This document shows, one piece after another, positions 24,417 to 33,008 of a stretch of 64,000 nt of DNA. Origin of the DNA: Selenomonas sp. AB3002 (GTDB lineage: Bacteria > Bacillota > Negativicutes > Selenomonadales > Selenomonadaceae). Made by a program: the position numbers and the translations under genes. Where the stretch lies: the NCBI RefSeq assembly GCF_000702545.1, contig NZ_JNIO01000007.1, forward strand, positions 62,001 to 126,000, given 5' to 3'. A model generated the notes under the pieces. That model did no database searches. It worked only from the letters and a program-made list of their open reading frames with translations, and was not told the DNA's origin. Each line of letters begins with the position of its first letter. Within the stretch, counting starts at the first letter, position 1.

Positions 24417-24432
24417 TTGGCAACATAACTAG

Positions 24433-24462
24433 CAAAAAAGGCTCCCCAAAGAGGAGCCTTTT
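24433..24462 (-). terminator. murA terminator
   Basis: AAAAGGCTCC/GGAGCCTTTT hairpin ten bases after the murA stop, with a T run in the minus direction. Confidence 0.85.
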
Positions 24463-24471
24463 AACTTCTGC

Positions 24472-25737
24472 TTACTGGTCAACCCTGGCAATATCTGCCC
24501 CGAGCCCCACCAGCTTCTCAACCAGCTGGTCATACCCACGGTCAATATGATGTATATATCCCACCTGGGTTTCCCCTTCAGCCACCAGCCCTGCCAGCAC
24601 CATAGCCGCGCCAGCGCGCAGATCTGTCGCCTTCACCTGGCAGCCGGTGAGCCCTTCCACGCCTTCCACCACGGAAGTGCGGCCGTCAATCTTGATCTGG
24701 GCCCCCATGCGCTTCAGTTCATCGACGTGCATGAAGCGGTTCTCGAACACGGTTTCCGTCACCATGCCCGTGCCCTCAGATACAGCCAGCATGGCCATGA
24801 ACTGAGCCTGCATATCAGTGGGGAAGCCTGGATAAGGCATGGTCTTGATGTCCACGGCGCGGGTGCGCTTGTCGCAGGCCACTCTGATGCCGTTCATATC
24901 CTCCTCCACCGTCACACCAGCTTCCTTGAGCTTGGCAATGACGGGCTTCAAATGCTCGGAAATGGCATTTTCGATATAGACATCCCCACGGGTCATGGCT
25001 GCTGCCACCATGTAGGTGCCAGCTTCAATACGGTCAGGGATGATGGTGTAGTCCCGTCCCCTGAGCTTCGGCTGTCCCTCGATCTTGATGACATTGGTGC
25101 CAGCTCCGCGAATCTTGGCTCCCATGACATTGAGGTAGTTGGCCAGATCCACGATTTCCGGCTCCTGGGCCGGGTTTTCCAGCACCGTCTGGCCCTCAGC
25201 CATGGAAGCGGCCATGATGATGTTCTCCGTGGCCCCCACGCTGGGGAAGTCCAGATAAATCTTCGTGCCCTTCAGCCCCTCTGGAGCATTGGCCTCGATG
25301 TAGCCGTGGCCAATCTTGATTTCAGCCCCCAGGGCCTCGAAGCCCTTCAGATGGAGGTCAATGGGACGGGTGCCGATGGCACAGCCTCCGGGAAGCGATA
25401 TCTTGGCCTGCCCGCAGCGTGCCAGAAGCGGCCCCATAATCAGGAAGGAAGCACGCATCTTCCGCACCAGGTCGTAGGGCGCCTCGCAGCTGCCGATAAC
25501 CCGGCTGTCCACGGTGAGCTGATGCTTCTCTTCATCAAAGCTGGCGCTGACCCCCAGCTGCTTCAGCACCTCGGTGATGGTATAGACGTCTTCCAGGGCC
25601 GGCACCTCGTCCAGCACGCTGGGATTATCCTGCCCCAGCAGGGTAGCTGCTATGATAGGCAGCACTGCATTCTTGGCCCCGCTGATTTTCACCCGTCCCC
25701 GCATGGGACGGCCTCCATGTATGATAAGTTTTTCCAT
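24472..25737 (-). CDS. murA: UDP-N-acetylglucosamine 1-carboxyvinyltransferase
   Basis: 421 residues, the normal MurA length. It catalyses the first committed step of peptidoglycan synthesis, moving enolpyruvate from PEP to UDP-GlcNAc in the cytoplasm. The substrate-binding K22-N23 and the catalytic loop [11 protein letters not shown] with Cys119 (the fosfomycin target) are present, as are the later FPTDMQAQ and [13 protein letters not shown] segments. Cys rather than Asp at position 119 predicts fosfomycin sensitivity at the target. It is a single-gene unit with its own terminator. The S55 peptidase-like gene lies upstream on the same strand. Confidence 0.96.
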   Translation of the reverse strand: MEKLIIHGGRPMRGRVKISGAKNAVLPIIAATLLGQDNPSVLDEVPALEDVYTITEVLKQLGVSASFDEEKHQLTVDSRVIGSCEAPYDLVRKMRASFLIMGPLLARCGQAKISLPGGCAIGTRPIDLHLKGFEALGAEIKIGHGYIEANAPEGLKGTKIYLDFPSVGATENIIMAASMAEGQTVLENPAQEPEIVDLANYLNVMGAKIRGAGTNVIKIEGQPKLRGRDYTIIPDRIEAGTYMVAAAMTRGDVYIENAISEHLKPVIAKLKEAGVTVEEDMNGIRVACDKRTRAVDIKTMPYPGFPTDMQAQFMAMLAVSEGTGMVTETVFENRFMHVDELKRMGAQIKIDGRTSVVEGVEGLTGCQVKATDLRAGAAMVLAGLVAEGETQVGYIHHIDRGYDQLVEKLVGLGADIARVDQ

Positions 25738-25863
25738 TCTTGCTTACAATCCCCCTAAGGCTTGGAAAGCCCCCCGCTGCTGCGGGTATCTATCAATAAA
25801 ACTTGCGTATTTCTAAAGCAACACTACATATATTACCATTAACCCCTTGCACTGGCAATACTT

Positions 25864-27924
25864 TTAAGGCCTTTCAACCTTGAGGGTGGCATGGATGACA
25901 TTATCTATAATATACTCTGTCTCAAAACGGGTCTGATTGTCCTTTTTCTTGTCCTTCAGGAACTCCACCTTGTGATTCTTCTGATCCTCCTCGGCCTGAG
26001 CCTTGGCGGCCTTGGCGGCCTCGCGGATCATGCGGCGCTGCTCCTTTTCCGAAGTGGGCGGCTGGCCTGCCCCGGGAGCGATGATGATTTCGTTGTTCCT
26101 GGGGGTGTCCATGAGATTCTGGAGCCTGTCTGCCACCTTCTGGTTCTTGCCTTCCTCATCAGCTGTCTCAAGGCCCACCTGCTGCAGCAGCATGGCGGCG
26201 GTGACGGGGATGAAGCCGCCTCCCCGCACATCCAGGTGCAGTGTACCCTCCTGCTGGAGCTTCGGCACCGTGTAGGGAATGGTGAGGGTCTGTTTCTCGC
26301 CGCGATAGGGCTTGATGGTGGTCTTGAAATTCACCGTCTCACCGGGAGCCGCCGTCATCTTCTCCGGCGTTGCAGATACCAGGCTGGCAGTATGGCGGCC
26401 TTCCTCCAGGGAAATATCTGCCTGCACATCTACGATATCGCTTTCCTTATCCTTATTATTGCAGATGAGGTTCATGGCCTGCGCCAGCTCCCCCACAGCA
26501 TTCTGGCCCACATCCTCGGCCCCGTAGAACATATTGCTGCGGGTGACCTTGCCCCCGGGCAGGGCGTCCGTGCGGATAGTGAAGTCAATCTTGGCCGTGG
26601 CGCCTGCGGTGGTGTCACTTGTCTTGGCCACAGCAGCATAGGCCACCCCTGCCGTCAGCTGGGGCAGGTAGTCCTCGTCATAGGCAATGCGCACCCCGTA
26701 GTTGTCCTGGCGGCCCAGGGTCTTGTCCTCCACCCTTATCTTCATGGGCACCACCGAGGGGAACTCTCCCAAGATGCCGGCCACACCGGTCTCGCGGTCC
26801 TGATTCACCCGACCGATGATGGACCCCATATTGGCAATCTTCATGCCTGCAGCCGGCCCGCTGATGGTGCCCACCACGCTGGCATCTGTCATGAAATAGT
26901 TCACATTGCCCTTGTGCAGGAAGGAATGGCCGAAAGCCAGCACCTTCTTGCCTTCCACGGCCGTGACTGTACCTGTGGCACCCACGGAGAAATCACCGCA
27001 GACCACCGCCACTCCCACGGGGCTGCCGGGCTGCAGCTCCGCATTGTAACGGGTGGCAAGGAAGCCCTGCCCCGCCTCGATGCCCATGGGCACGAAGGAA
27101 AGCTCCCCTTTGGGATCGAGCTTCTTCTTCAGGTAATCAAGGCCGCTGGTATTGAAGCCGGAGAAAAACAGAGTGCTCTTTGGCTCCTTCTCCATTTCTG
27201 CGACAGGTTCACCAGCTTCGGACTTTTCAGCCCCGGCAGTTTCTTCGGGGGCAGGTTCAGCTGCCTCAGCCTCAGGCTTTTCCTCACTGGCAGCCTCTGC
27301 CGCTGCAGGAGCCTTGCCCGCCTCATCAGCCTCAGCTGCGGCATTTTCCGTCTCAGGGGCGTCCTGCTTCTCTTCTGCAGCACTTTCTCCCTCAGCCTTG
27401 GCATCTTTCTTTGCTTCTTCCTCTGCCTTCTTGGCCTTGTCCTCCTGATACTTCTTCAGGTCGAAGGTCGCGAGCCTGCCCTTGTTCTTGTTGTCAGGCA
27501 GACTCCAGAGGGGCAGCATATCCTCGATGGGGGTGATGAAGAAGGTATAGGGGGCCATGTCCTTGATGCCTGCCGCCAGGGCACCCACCAGGCGTCCCTC
27601 CACATAGATGGGGCTGCCGCTCATGCCCTGCAGCACGCCGCCAGTCTGCTCAATGAGCGCCCCGGAAGCCCGGGCCATGATGGAACGGCTGCCTCCCTTG
27701 CCCCCGTCCATCTTGCCGATCAGATCCACCTGAAAAGGCTGGATCTCTCCGGAGCCGTCCACCACAGTGTAAGCCGTGCCGGTCTCCCCGCCCCAGACCT
27801 CGCTGTAGGGCATGATGGATTCCATAGCCAGGGAAGATGCCCCCGGCAGGGAAATCAGCATGGCCGCCAGCAATGCTGAAACGGACTTTTTCAGCCCCAT
27901 ACATTTCTTCAAAGATTTATACAT
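25864..27924 (-). CDS. SpoIVB S55-like peptidase domain protein
   Basis: About 686 residues from the ATG at 27924 (GAGG six bases before); a second ATG at 27936 overlaps the upstream stop as ATGA and is an alternative. A signal peptide (ALLAAMLISLPGASSLA) leads into MPYSEVWGGETGTAYTVV, then the S55 serine motif GMSGSPIY near residue 105. An Ala/Glu/Lys-rich low-complexity linker of about 80 residues follows, then FGHSFLHKGNVNYF, the probable His region, and a C-terminal domain. In B. subtilis SpoIVB the His precedes the Ser; here the order is reversed. It acts outside the cytoplasmic membrane; substrate unknown. It shares an operon with the epimerase at 27933-28859. Confidence 0.8.
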   Translation of the reverse strand: MYKSLKKCMGLKKSVSALLAAMLISLPGASSLAMESIMPYSEVWGGETGTAYTVVDGSGEIQPFQVDLIGKMDGGKGGSRSIMARASGALIEQTGGVLQGMSGSPIYVEGRLVGALAAGIKDMAPYTFFITPIEDMLPLWSLPDNKNKGRLATFDLKKYQEDKAKKAEEEAKKDAKAEGESAAEEKQDAPETENAAAEADEAGKAPAAAEAASEEKPEAEAAEPAPEETAGAEKSEAGEPVAEMEKEPKSTLFFSGFNTSGLDYLKKKLDPKGELSFVPMGIEAGQGFLATRYNAELQPGSPVGVAVVCGDFSVGATGTVTAVEGKKVLAFGHSFLHKGNVNYFMTDASVVGTISGPAAGMKIANMGSIIGRVNQDRETGVAGILGEFPSVVPMKIRVEDKTLGRQDNYGVRIAYDEDYLPQLTAGVAYAAVAKTSDTTAGATAKIDFTIRTDALPGGKVTRSNMFYGAEDVGQNAVGELAQAMNLICNNKDKESDIVDVQADISLEEGRHTASLVSATPEKMTAAPGETVNFKTTIKPYRGEKQTLTIPYTVPKLQQEGTLHLDVRGGGFIPVTAAMLLQQVGLETADEEGKNQKVADRLQNLMDTPRNNEIIIAPGAGQPPTSEKEQRRMIREAAKAAKAQAEEDQKNHKVEFLKDKKKDNQTRFETEYIIDNVIHATLKVERP

Positions 27925-27932
27925 AATAAGCC

Positions 27933-28859
27933 TCATTTCCTGGCAAAATACTCATAAGTGTTGGCCAGCCCTTCCTTCAGGCTCACCTTTGGCTCCCAGC
28001 CCAACCCCGCTTTGGCCTTCCCATTGGCCAGCATGGAGCGGCGGATATCCCCCTTGCGTGCGTCCGCATACTCAGGCTCAATATCCCTGCCCGCCACCTC
28101 GGCAAAGAGGTGTATCAGCTGATTGAGAGAAGTCTCCGTCTGGGTGGCCAGATTATACTCCGTATTCACATTCTCGGTTTTCAGGGCTGCCAATATGCCG
28201 CCAGCCACATCCCCGGCATAGATGAAGTCCCGGGTCTGCTCCCCATCTCCGAAGATGGTGATGCCCTGCCCCTTGGCAATGCGCTTGGCAAAGATGCTGA
28301 TGACGCCTCCCTCGCCCTTGTCTCCCTGACGCTCGCCGTACACATTGGCAAAGCGCAGGACCACATAGGGAAGGCCGTAGTTCCTGTAATAGAGGGAAAG
28401 GTAATGCTCCACTGCCATCTTGGTGAAACCGTAGAAAGACAGGGGCAGCAGAGGCGTTTCTTCCACCAAAGGCAGGCGGCTCTGGGCCACATCCCCGTAG
28501 ACTGCCGCCGTGGATGCCATCACTATCCGGCCCACGCCGCTCTTGCGGGCTGCTTCCAGTATATTCACCGTCCCCATAAGATTCTCATCTGCATCATAGT
28601 AGGGGTCTTTCAAGGACATATCCACCATGGTCTGGCCAGCCAGATGCACGATGGCATCGAAGCGGCTGAACTCAATCTCCCGCCTGGCCCGCGTCCCCCG
28701 GATGTCCATGACCCAGCTGTGCACCTCGCTCAAGGGTATATGATCCAACGAACCGGTGAAAAGGTTATCCAGCACTGTCACCTCATGCCCCTCAGCCAAA
28801 AGGGCCCTGACTACATGAGAACCAATAAATCCGGCCCCGCCGGTTACCAAAACCTTCAT
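27933..28859 (-). CDS. NAD-dependent sugar epimerase/dehydratase, GalE-like
   Basis: 308 residues. Extended short-chain dehydrogenase fold: Rossmann motif VTGGAGFIGSHVV at residues 4-16, catalytic YGFTK (YxxxK), and RFANVYGERQ downstream. The likely reaction is C4 epimerisation of a UDP-sugar for exopolysaccharide or LPS, in the cytoplasm. AAAGGAGAGG lies upstream of the ATG. Its stop overlaps the alternative start of the S55 gene, so the two are probably cotranscribed. Confidence 0.88.
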   Translation of the reverse strand: MKVLVTGGAGFIGSHVVRALLAEGHEVTVLDNLFTGSLDHIPLSEVHSWVMDIRGTRARREIEFSRFDAIVHLAGQTMVDMSLKDPYYDADENLMGTVNILEAARKSGVGRIVMASTAAVYGDVAQSRLPLVEETPLLPLSFYGFTKMAVEHYLSLYYRNYGLPYVVLRFANVYGERQGDKGEGGVISIFAKRIAKGQGITIFGDGEQTRDFIYAGDVAGGILAALKTENVNTEYNLATQTETSLNQLIHLFAEVAGRDIEPEYADARKGDIRRSMLANGKAKAGLGWEPKVSLKEGLANTYEYFARK

Positions 28860-29041
28860 GGGAACTACCTCTCCTTTTATCGCAAGTAAACTACGATAAT
28901 ATAAATACTATCTCATTGTAATATATCCCTTCTTTAAAGTCCATAAATTAAAGAGGAAAGAGATTTTTCACACATTATCTTTGCCAAAACTCATTGTATG
29001 GCTGTATAATATTCTCTGGTAAGTTTCATCTTCTTTACAGA

Positions 29042-29071
29042 TTGACACTTGATGTCTTTCTATGTTAAAAT
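29042..29071 (+). promoter_or_regulatory. Promoter of metNIQ
   Basis: TTGACA (29042-29047) and TAAAAT (29066-29071) with an 18-base spacer, about 40 bases ahead of metN. The leader is too short for an S-box riboswitch and I recognise none. Confidence 0.65.
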
Positions 29072-29111
29072 CTTAAAACCTACTAAATAACTATGCAATA
29101 GGAGCTGTAAC

Positions 29112-30173
29112 ATGATAAAGCTTTCTCATATAGAGAAAACCTACGACAGTCCCTCAGGCCCGGTTCCGGCGCTGAAGGGGATTGACCTGCATATCGCCAA
29201 GGGAGAAATTTACGGCATCATCGGCCTGTCCGGTGCCGGCAAGTCTACCCTTGTGCGCTGCATCAACCTTTTGGAGCGACCCACGGCGGGGCAGGTAATC
29301 GTGGACGGCAAGGACATGATGTCCCTTTCTGCCGCAGAATTGCGGGAGGCCCGGAAGGACATAGGCATGATTTTCCAGCACTTCAACCTGCTGTCCTCTG
29401 CCACAGTCTATGACAACATCGCCTTCCCCCTGCGCCTCAGCGGCACAGAGGAAGGAAAAATCAGGGAAAAGGTAGAACCTCTCCTGAAACTGGTGGGACT
29501 GGAGAACAAGGCTTCCCAGTATCCCTCCCAGCTTTCCGGCGGCCAGAAGCAGCGGGTGGGCATAGCCCGCGCCCTGGCGTCTGACCCGAAAGTGCTGCTC
29601 TGCGACGAGGCCACCAGCGCCCTGGACCCCCAGACCACCCGCTCCATCCTGGAGCTCATCAAGGACATCAATGACAAACTGCACCTCACCGTGGTGGTCA
29701 TCACCCATGAGATGCAGGTCATCAAGGACCTCTGCGACAAGGTGGCGGTCATCGACAAGGGCATCATCGCCGAGGAAGGTACGGTGCTGGAAGTCTTTAC
29801 GAATCCCAAAGAGCCCATCACCAAGGAGTTCATCTCCGTACTGCTGTCCAATGAGCTGCCCGTGGCTTTCCGGGGAGGCGCCATAGAGCAGGAATACAGC
29901 GAGGATTCTTACCTCCTGCTGCGGCTGACCTTTATCGGCGAATCTGCCGATGACCCGGTGCTGGCAGGCATGATCCGCCAGTTCCCCGAGGTAGAATGCA
30001 CCATGCTCTTCGGGGACCTGGACCAGATTTCCGGCCAGCCCTTCGGACGCATGATCATCGGCCTCACAGGCCGGAAAGAACGCATCCAGGCAGCTATGGA
30101 ATACCTGGCCGCCAAAGACCTGAAAGAGGAGGTGATCGGTTATGTCAGAAGACATGATCATGCTGCTCTTTAA
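29112..30173 (+). CDS. metN: Methionine ABC transporter, ATP-binding protein
   Basis: 353 residues. Walker A GLSGAGKS near residue 38, Q-loop, signature LSGGQKQRVGIARAL, Walker B VLLCDEATSALDP and H-loop VVITHE. The C-terminal ~80 residues form the NIL substrate-sensing domain typical of MetN, which gives inhibition by intracellular methionine. AGGAG precedes the ATG by seven bases. It is the first gene of metN-metI-metQ and overlaps metI by 32 bp. Confidence 0.95.
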   Translation: MIKLSHIEKTYDSPSGPVPALKGIDLHIAKGEIYGIIGLSGAGKSTLVRCINLLERPTAGQVIVDGKDMMSLSAAELREARKDIGMIFQHFNLLSSATVYDNIAFPLRLSGTEEGKIREKVEPLLKLVGLENKASQYPSQLSGGQKQRVGIARALASDPKVLLCDEATSALDPQTTRSILELIKDINDKLHLTVVVITHEMQVIKDLCDKVAVIDKGIIAEEGTVLEVFTNPKEPITKEFISVLLSNELPVAFRGGAIEQEYSEDSYLLLRLTFIGESADDPVLAGMIRQFPEVECTMLFGDLDQISGQPFGRMIIGLTGRKERIQAAMEYLAAKDLKEEVIGYVRRHDHAAL

Positions 30174-30795
30174 GGCTTTGGGCGAGACAGTCTACATGGT
30201 AGCCGTGTCCATGGTGATTGCCACGATCTTGGGCGTCCCCTTGGGAGTGCTCTTGCACACCACGGAAAAAGGCGGCATCCTTTCCGCACCGGCCCTGAAC
30301 AAAGTCATTGGCTCAGTGGTCAATGCCGTCCGCTCCATCCCCTTCATCATCTTGATGGTAGCAATCATACCTCTTACCCGTCTGATTGTGGGTTCTGCCA
30401 TCGGCACCACCGCGGCCATGGTCCCTCTGGTGATTGCCAGCATTCCCTTCATCGGGAGGCAGGTGGAGACCAGCCTGAAGGAAGTGCCCTTCGGCCTCAT
30501 TGAGGCGGCCCAGTCCATGGGGGCAAGCCCCATGCAGATCATCTGGAAGGTGCTGATACCTGAGTCTTTGCCCTCCATCGTGGCACAGCTTACTACCGTC
30601 ATCATCGCCCTGGTGGGCGAATCTGCCATGGCAGGCGCCATCGGCGGCGGCGGATTGGGTGACCTGGCTATCCGCTATGGTTATCAGCGCTTCCGCCCGG
30701 AAGTCATGCTGGCCACGGTGGTCATTCTTATTGTGTTAGTCCAGTTAGTGCAGCTCTTGGGAGGTACACTGGCTAAGAAATTAGATAAGCGTTAA
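30142..30795 (+). CDS. metI: Methionine ABC transporter, permease
   Basis: 217 residues, the usual MetI length, with five membrane segments and the EAA loop (EAAQSMGASPMQIIWKVLIP) that docks on MetN. The GGGGLGDLA motif near the C-terminus is typical of D-methionine/methionine permeases. Its start lies inside metN, indicating translational coupling. Confidence 0.95.
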   Translation: MSEDMIMLLFKALGETVYMVAVSMVIATILGVPLGVLLHTTEKGGILSAPALNKVIGSVVNAVRSIPFIILMVAIIPLTRLIVGSAIGTTAAMVPLVIASIPFIGRQVETSLKEVPFGLIEAAQSMGASPMQIIWKVLIPESLPSIVAQLTTVIIALVGESAMAGAIGGGGLGDLAIRYGYQRFRPEVMLATVVILIVLVQLVQLLGGTLAKKLDKR

Positions 30796-30818
30796 AGAGA
30801 GAATGGGAGGTTTCTGTT

Positions 30819-31643
30819 ATGAAGAAAAAAGTTCTTTCTATGCTGGCAGCTTTGTCTGTGGCTGCTTTGGCCTTTACGGGCTGCGGCGGGGATACTGCAG
30901 GCAACAGCAGCAGCTCTGCTGCCAAGACCCTGAAGGTGGGCGCTACGGCTGTGCCCCATGCAGAGATCCTGGAGGCTGTGAAGCCTGTCCTGGAAAAGGA
31001 CGGCGTGAAGCTGGAAATCGTGGAATTCAACGACTATGTGCAGCCGAACCTGGCCCTCAACGACAAGGAATTGGATGCCAACTTCTTCCAGCATAAGCCC
31101 TACCTGGACAACTTCATGGAAGAGCATAAGGATGTGAAGCTCGCCAGCGCCTTCGGCGTCCACATCGAGCCCATGGGCATCTACTCCAAGAAGGTCAAAG
31201 ACCTGAAGGAGCTTAAGGATGGCGCTTCCATCTCCATCCCCAATGACCCCACCAACGGTGGCCGTGCCCTGCTGCTTCTTGAGAAGGCTGGCCTCCTGAA
31301 GCTCAAGGCTGGCGTAGGCGAAAAGGCTACCGTGCAGGATGTAGCCGAGAACCCCAAGAACCTGAAGTTCCAGGAAGTAGAAGCTGCCCAGGTGCCCCGC
31401 ACTCTGGAAGATGTTGACGCTGCCATCATCAACAGCAACTTCGCTATGCAGGTGAACCTGAACCCCACCAAGGACACCCTCTTCATGGAGGACAGCACCT
31501 CCCCCTATGTGAACATCCTCGCCGTCCGTGAAGGCGACGAGAACCGTCCGGAGATTCAGTCCCTCATCAAGGCTCTGAAGTCCGACGATGTGAAGAAATT
31601 CATCGAGGATAAGTACAAGGGTGCCGTAGTACCGGCGTTCTAA
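30819..31643 (+). CDS. metQ: Methionine-binding lipoprotein
   Basis: 274 residues. A lipoprotein signal peptide ends at LAFTGC (lipidated Cys near residue 21). The mature protein is an NlpA/MetQ-type binding protein (KVGATAVPHAEILE, YVQPNLALNDKELDANFFQH). It delivers methionine to MetNI on the outer side of the cytoplasmic membrane. GGGAGG lies before the ATG, 23 bp after metI. The operon ends with a strong terminator. Confidence 0.95.
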   Translation: MKKKVLSMLAALSVAALAFTGCGGDTAGNSSSSAAKTLKVGATAVPHAEILEAVKPVLEKDGVKLEIVEFNDYVQPNLALNDKELDANFFQHKPYLDNFMEEHKDVKLASAFGVHIEPMGIYSKKVKDLKELKDGASISIPNDPTNGGRALLLLEKAGLLKLKAGVGEKATVQDVAENPKNLKFQEVEAAQVPRTLEDVDAAIINSNFAMQVNLNPTKDTLFMEDSTSPYVNILAVREGDENRPEIQSLIKALKSDDVKKFIEDKYKGAVVPAF

Positions 31644-31656
31644 GAAACAAGAACAT

Positions 31657-31695
31657 GACAAACAGCCCCGCTTCCACGAAGCGGGGCTGTTTGTC
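31657..31695. terminator. Terminator of metNIQ
   Basis: A 17-bp stem beginning GACAAACAGCCCCGCTT with a 4-5 base loop. It can serve both strands. Confidence 0.85.
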
Positions 31696-31703
31696 ATACC
31701 ATA

Positions 31704-31871
31704 CTATTCACTTTCCCACTGAGCAAGGCTTCGTTCCTTAGAATCAAAGCTCACACCAATCTTGAAAAGCTTTCTCTCATCTGCAGCAAAGGGCGCAGCA
31801 TAACCTTTTTCCTCTATCTGGTCCAGGGCTTCTTTGGCTGATTTATCTACCTTGAACTCGAAGATATAAAC
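31704..31871 (-). pseudogene. C-terminal fragment of an AAA-ATPase/PD-(D/E)XK (DUF1703-type) protein
   Basis: Only the last ~55 residues remain (VYIFEFKVDKSAKEALDQIE to SLAQWESE), typical of the nuclease-like C-terminus of this family (EFK is the catalytic E-x-K). The frame upstream runs into an unrelated 89-bp segment shared with 42160-42248, with no start. It is a remnant left by recombination. Confidence 0.65.
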
Positions 31872-31951
31872 TACCAAACGGGAGACAGCAGGAAGAGGCT
31901 GCAAAAGTACGAATGAAAACAAATTGCCAGCAAAAGATGCAGGCCCGCCCT
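31863..31951 (+). repeat. 89-bp direct repeat, copy 1
   Basis: Identical over 89 bp to 42160-42248. It encodes the last 17 or so codons of a DNA/RNA non-specific endonuclease (INYQTGDSRKRLQKYE, stop) and the start of its terminator hairpin. Here it abuts the DUF1703-type fragment. Confidence 0.85.
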
Positions 31952-32042
31952 GAAGCGGACCTGCATCTTTTATTTTCTCAGAGCATACGGCAGGAAATGA
32001 ACTGGAGCAGGGAGAAAAGTAAGGCAAAGGGGTGAATTGCCT

Positions 32043-33008
32043 ATGAAATCAGCAGAAACGAACGCCCCCATTCCGGCAGAACAAAATCTCTCCCTGCGGG
32101 AAATCTCCCTGAAGGGATGTTCCTGCCTGGGAAAGGGGCAGAACAGCACGGTTTACCAGCTTGATGAAGAACGCATCTTAAAGCTATACAAGCCTGCCCC
32201 CCATGCCCGCGACGCCATGGTACAGGAGCAGCGCAATGCTCAGGCAGCCTGCGCCCGGGGCGTGCCTACGCCCAAAGTATTTGAAGCAGTGCAGGCAGAT
32301 GGCTGCTTGGGCCTGATATTTGAACTGGTGCAGGGAACCAGCCTGCGGGAAGCTATCGCCAAAGAACCTGAGCGCTTGACTCAGCTGGTTGCCCAAGGGG
32401 CCCAGCTGCTGCGCAGGCTCCACCGCCTGCCTGTGTCCCCCGGCACCTTCCCGGCTATGAGCGAAACATATCATGAGAGGGCAGATGACCTGGCAGACCT
32501 GCTTTCAGCAGCCGAGATTGGACTCCTGCACAGGATGATTGACTCCATTCCCGAGGGCAAGTCCTTTATCCACGGTGACTTCCACCGGGGCAATCTCATC
32601 CTGCGGGAAAAGCAGCTCATGCTCATCGATGTGGCAGATGTGAGCCTGGGGCATCCCCTTTACGATGTGCTGGGCACCTATATGCTGGGCATGCACCTGG
32701 TGAAAAACTATCCTGCCGCCCTGGCTGAGAAAATGGTGGGGTGGAAAAAGGAAATCATCAGCAAGGCCTGGGATATCTTCAAGAGAACTTACTTCCAGAC
32801 CGAAGACCCTTCAGAGCTGGCGGAAATCGAAGCCTTGATGGAGGCCTACTGTCCCCTCAGATGGCTGACCTTCCTGAAACTTGCCCCCATGTCTGAAGAA
32901 ATGCGCCGCCAGTCTGTTGAAGAGGCCCGGGAAAATTTCTTTCCCCATATCCCGGCGCACATAGAACGCTTCCGGTCCCGGCTGGAAGCCATGGGAAGGA
33001 CACTATGA
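32043..33008 (+). CDS. APH-like phosphotransferase, first gene of a five-gene operon
   Basis: 321 residues from the ATG at 32043 (AGGGGTG eight bases upstream; a TTG two codons earlier is too close to it). The kinase fold is clear: GKGQNSTVYQLDEERILKLY (nucleotide loop and Lys), FELVQG hinge, catalytic loop FIHGDFHRGNLIL and metal-binding LIDVADVSLGHP. This is the aminoglycoside/choline kinase-like superfamily. Its substrate cannot be read from sequence, but cotranscription with biosynthetic genes suggests a small molecule or sugar rather than a drug. Its stop overlaps the start of the exporter gene (ATGA). Confidence 0.82.
   Translation: MKSAETNAPIPAEQNLSLREISLKGCSCLGKGQNSTVYQLDEERILKLYKPAPHARDAMVQEQRNAQAACARGVPTPKVFEAVQADGCLGLIFELVQGTSLREAIAKEPERLTQLVAQGAQLLRRLHRLPVSPGTFPAMSETYHERADDLADLLSAAEIGLLHRMIDSIPEGKSFIHGDFHRGNLILREKQLMLIDVADVSLGHPLYDVLGTYMLGMHLVKNYPAALAEKMVGWKKEIISKAWDIFKRTYFQTEDPSELAEIEALMEAYCPLRWLTFLKLAPMSEEMRRQSVEEARENFFPHIPAHIERFRSRLEAMGRTL

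Noticed and set aside
25891-27879. 662-codon plus-strand frame opposite the S55 gene
   Set aside because: Antisense shadow in GC-rich DNA; the minus-strand frame has a signal peptide and recognisable motifs.
29048-29111. SAM riboswitch ahead of metNIQ
   Set aside because: The promoter lies only about 40 bases from metN, leaving no room for an S-box; I see no conserved S-box sequence.
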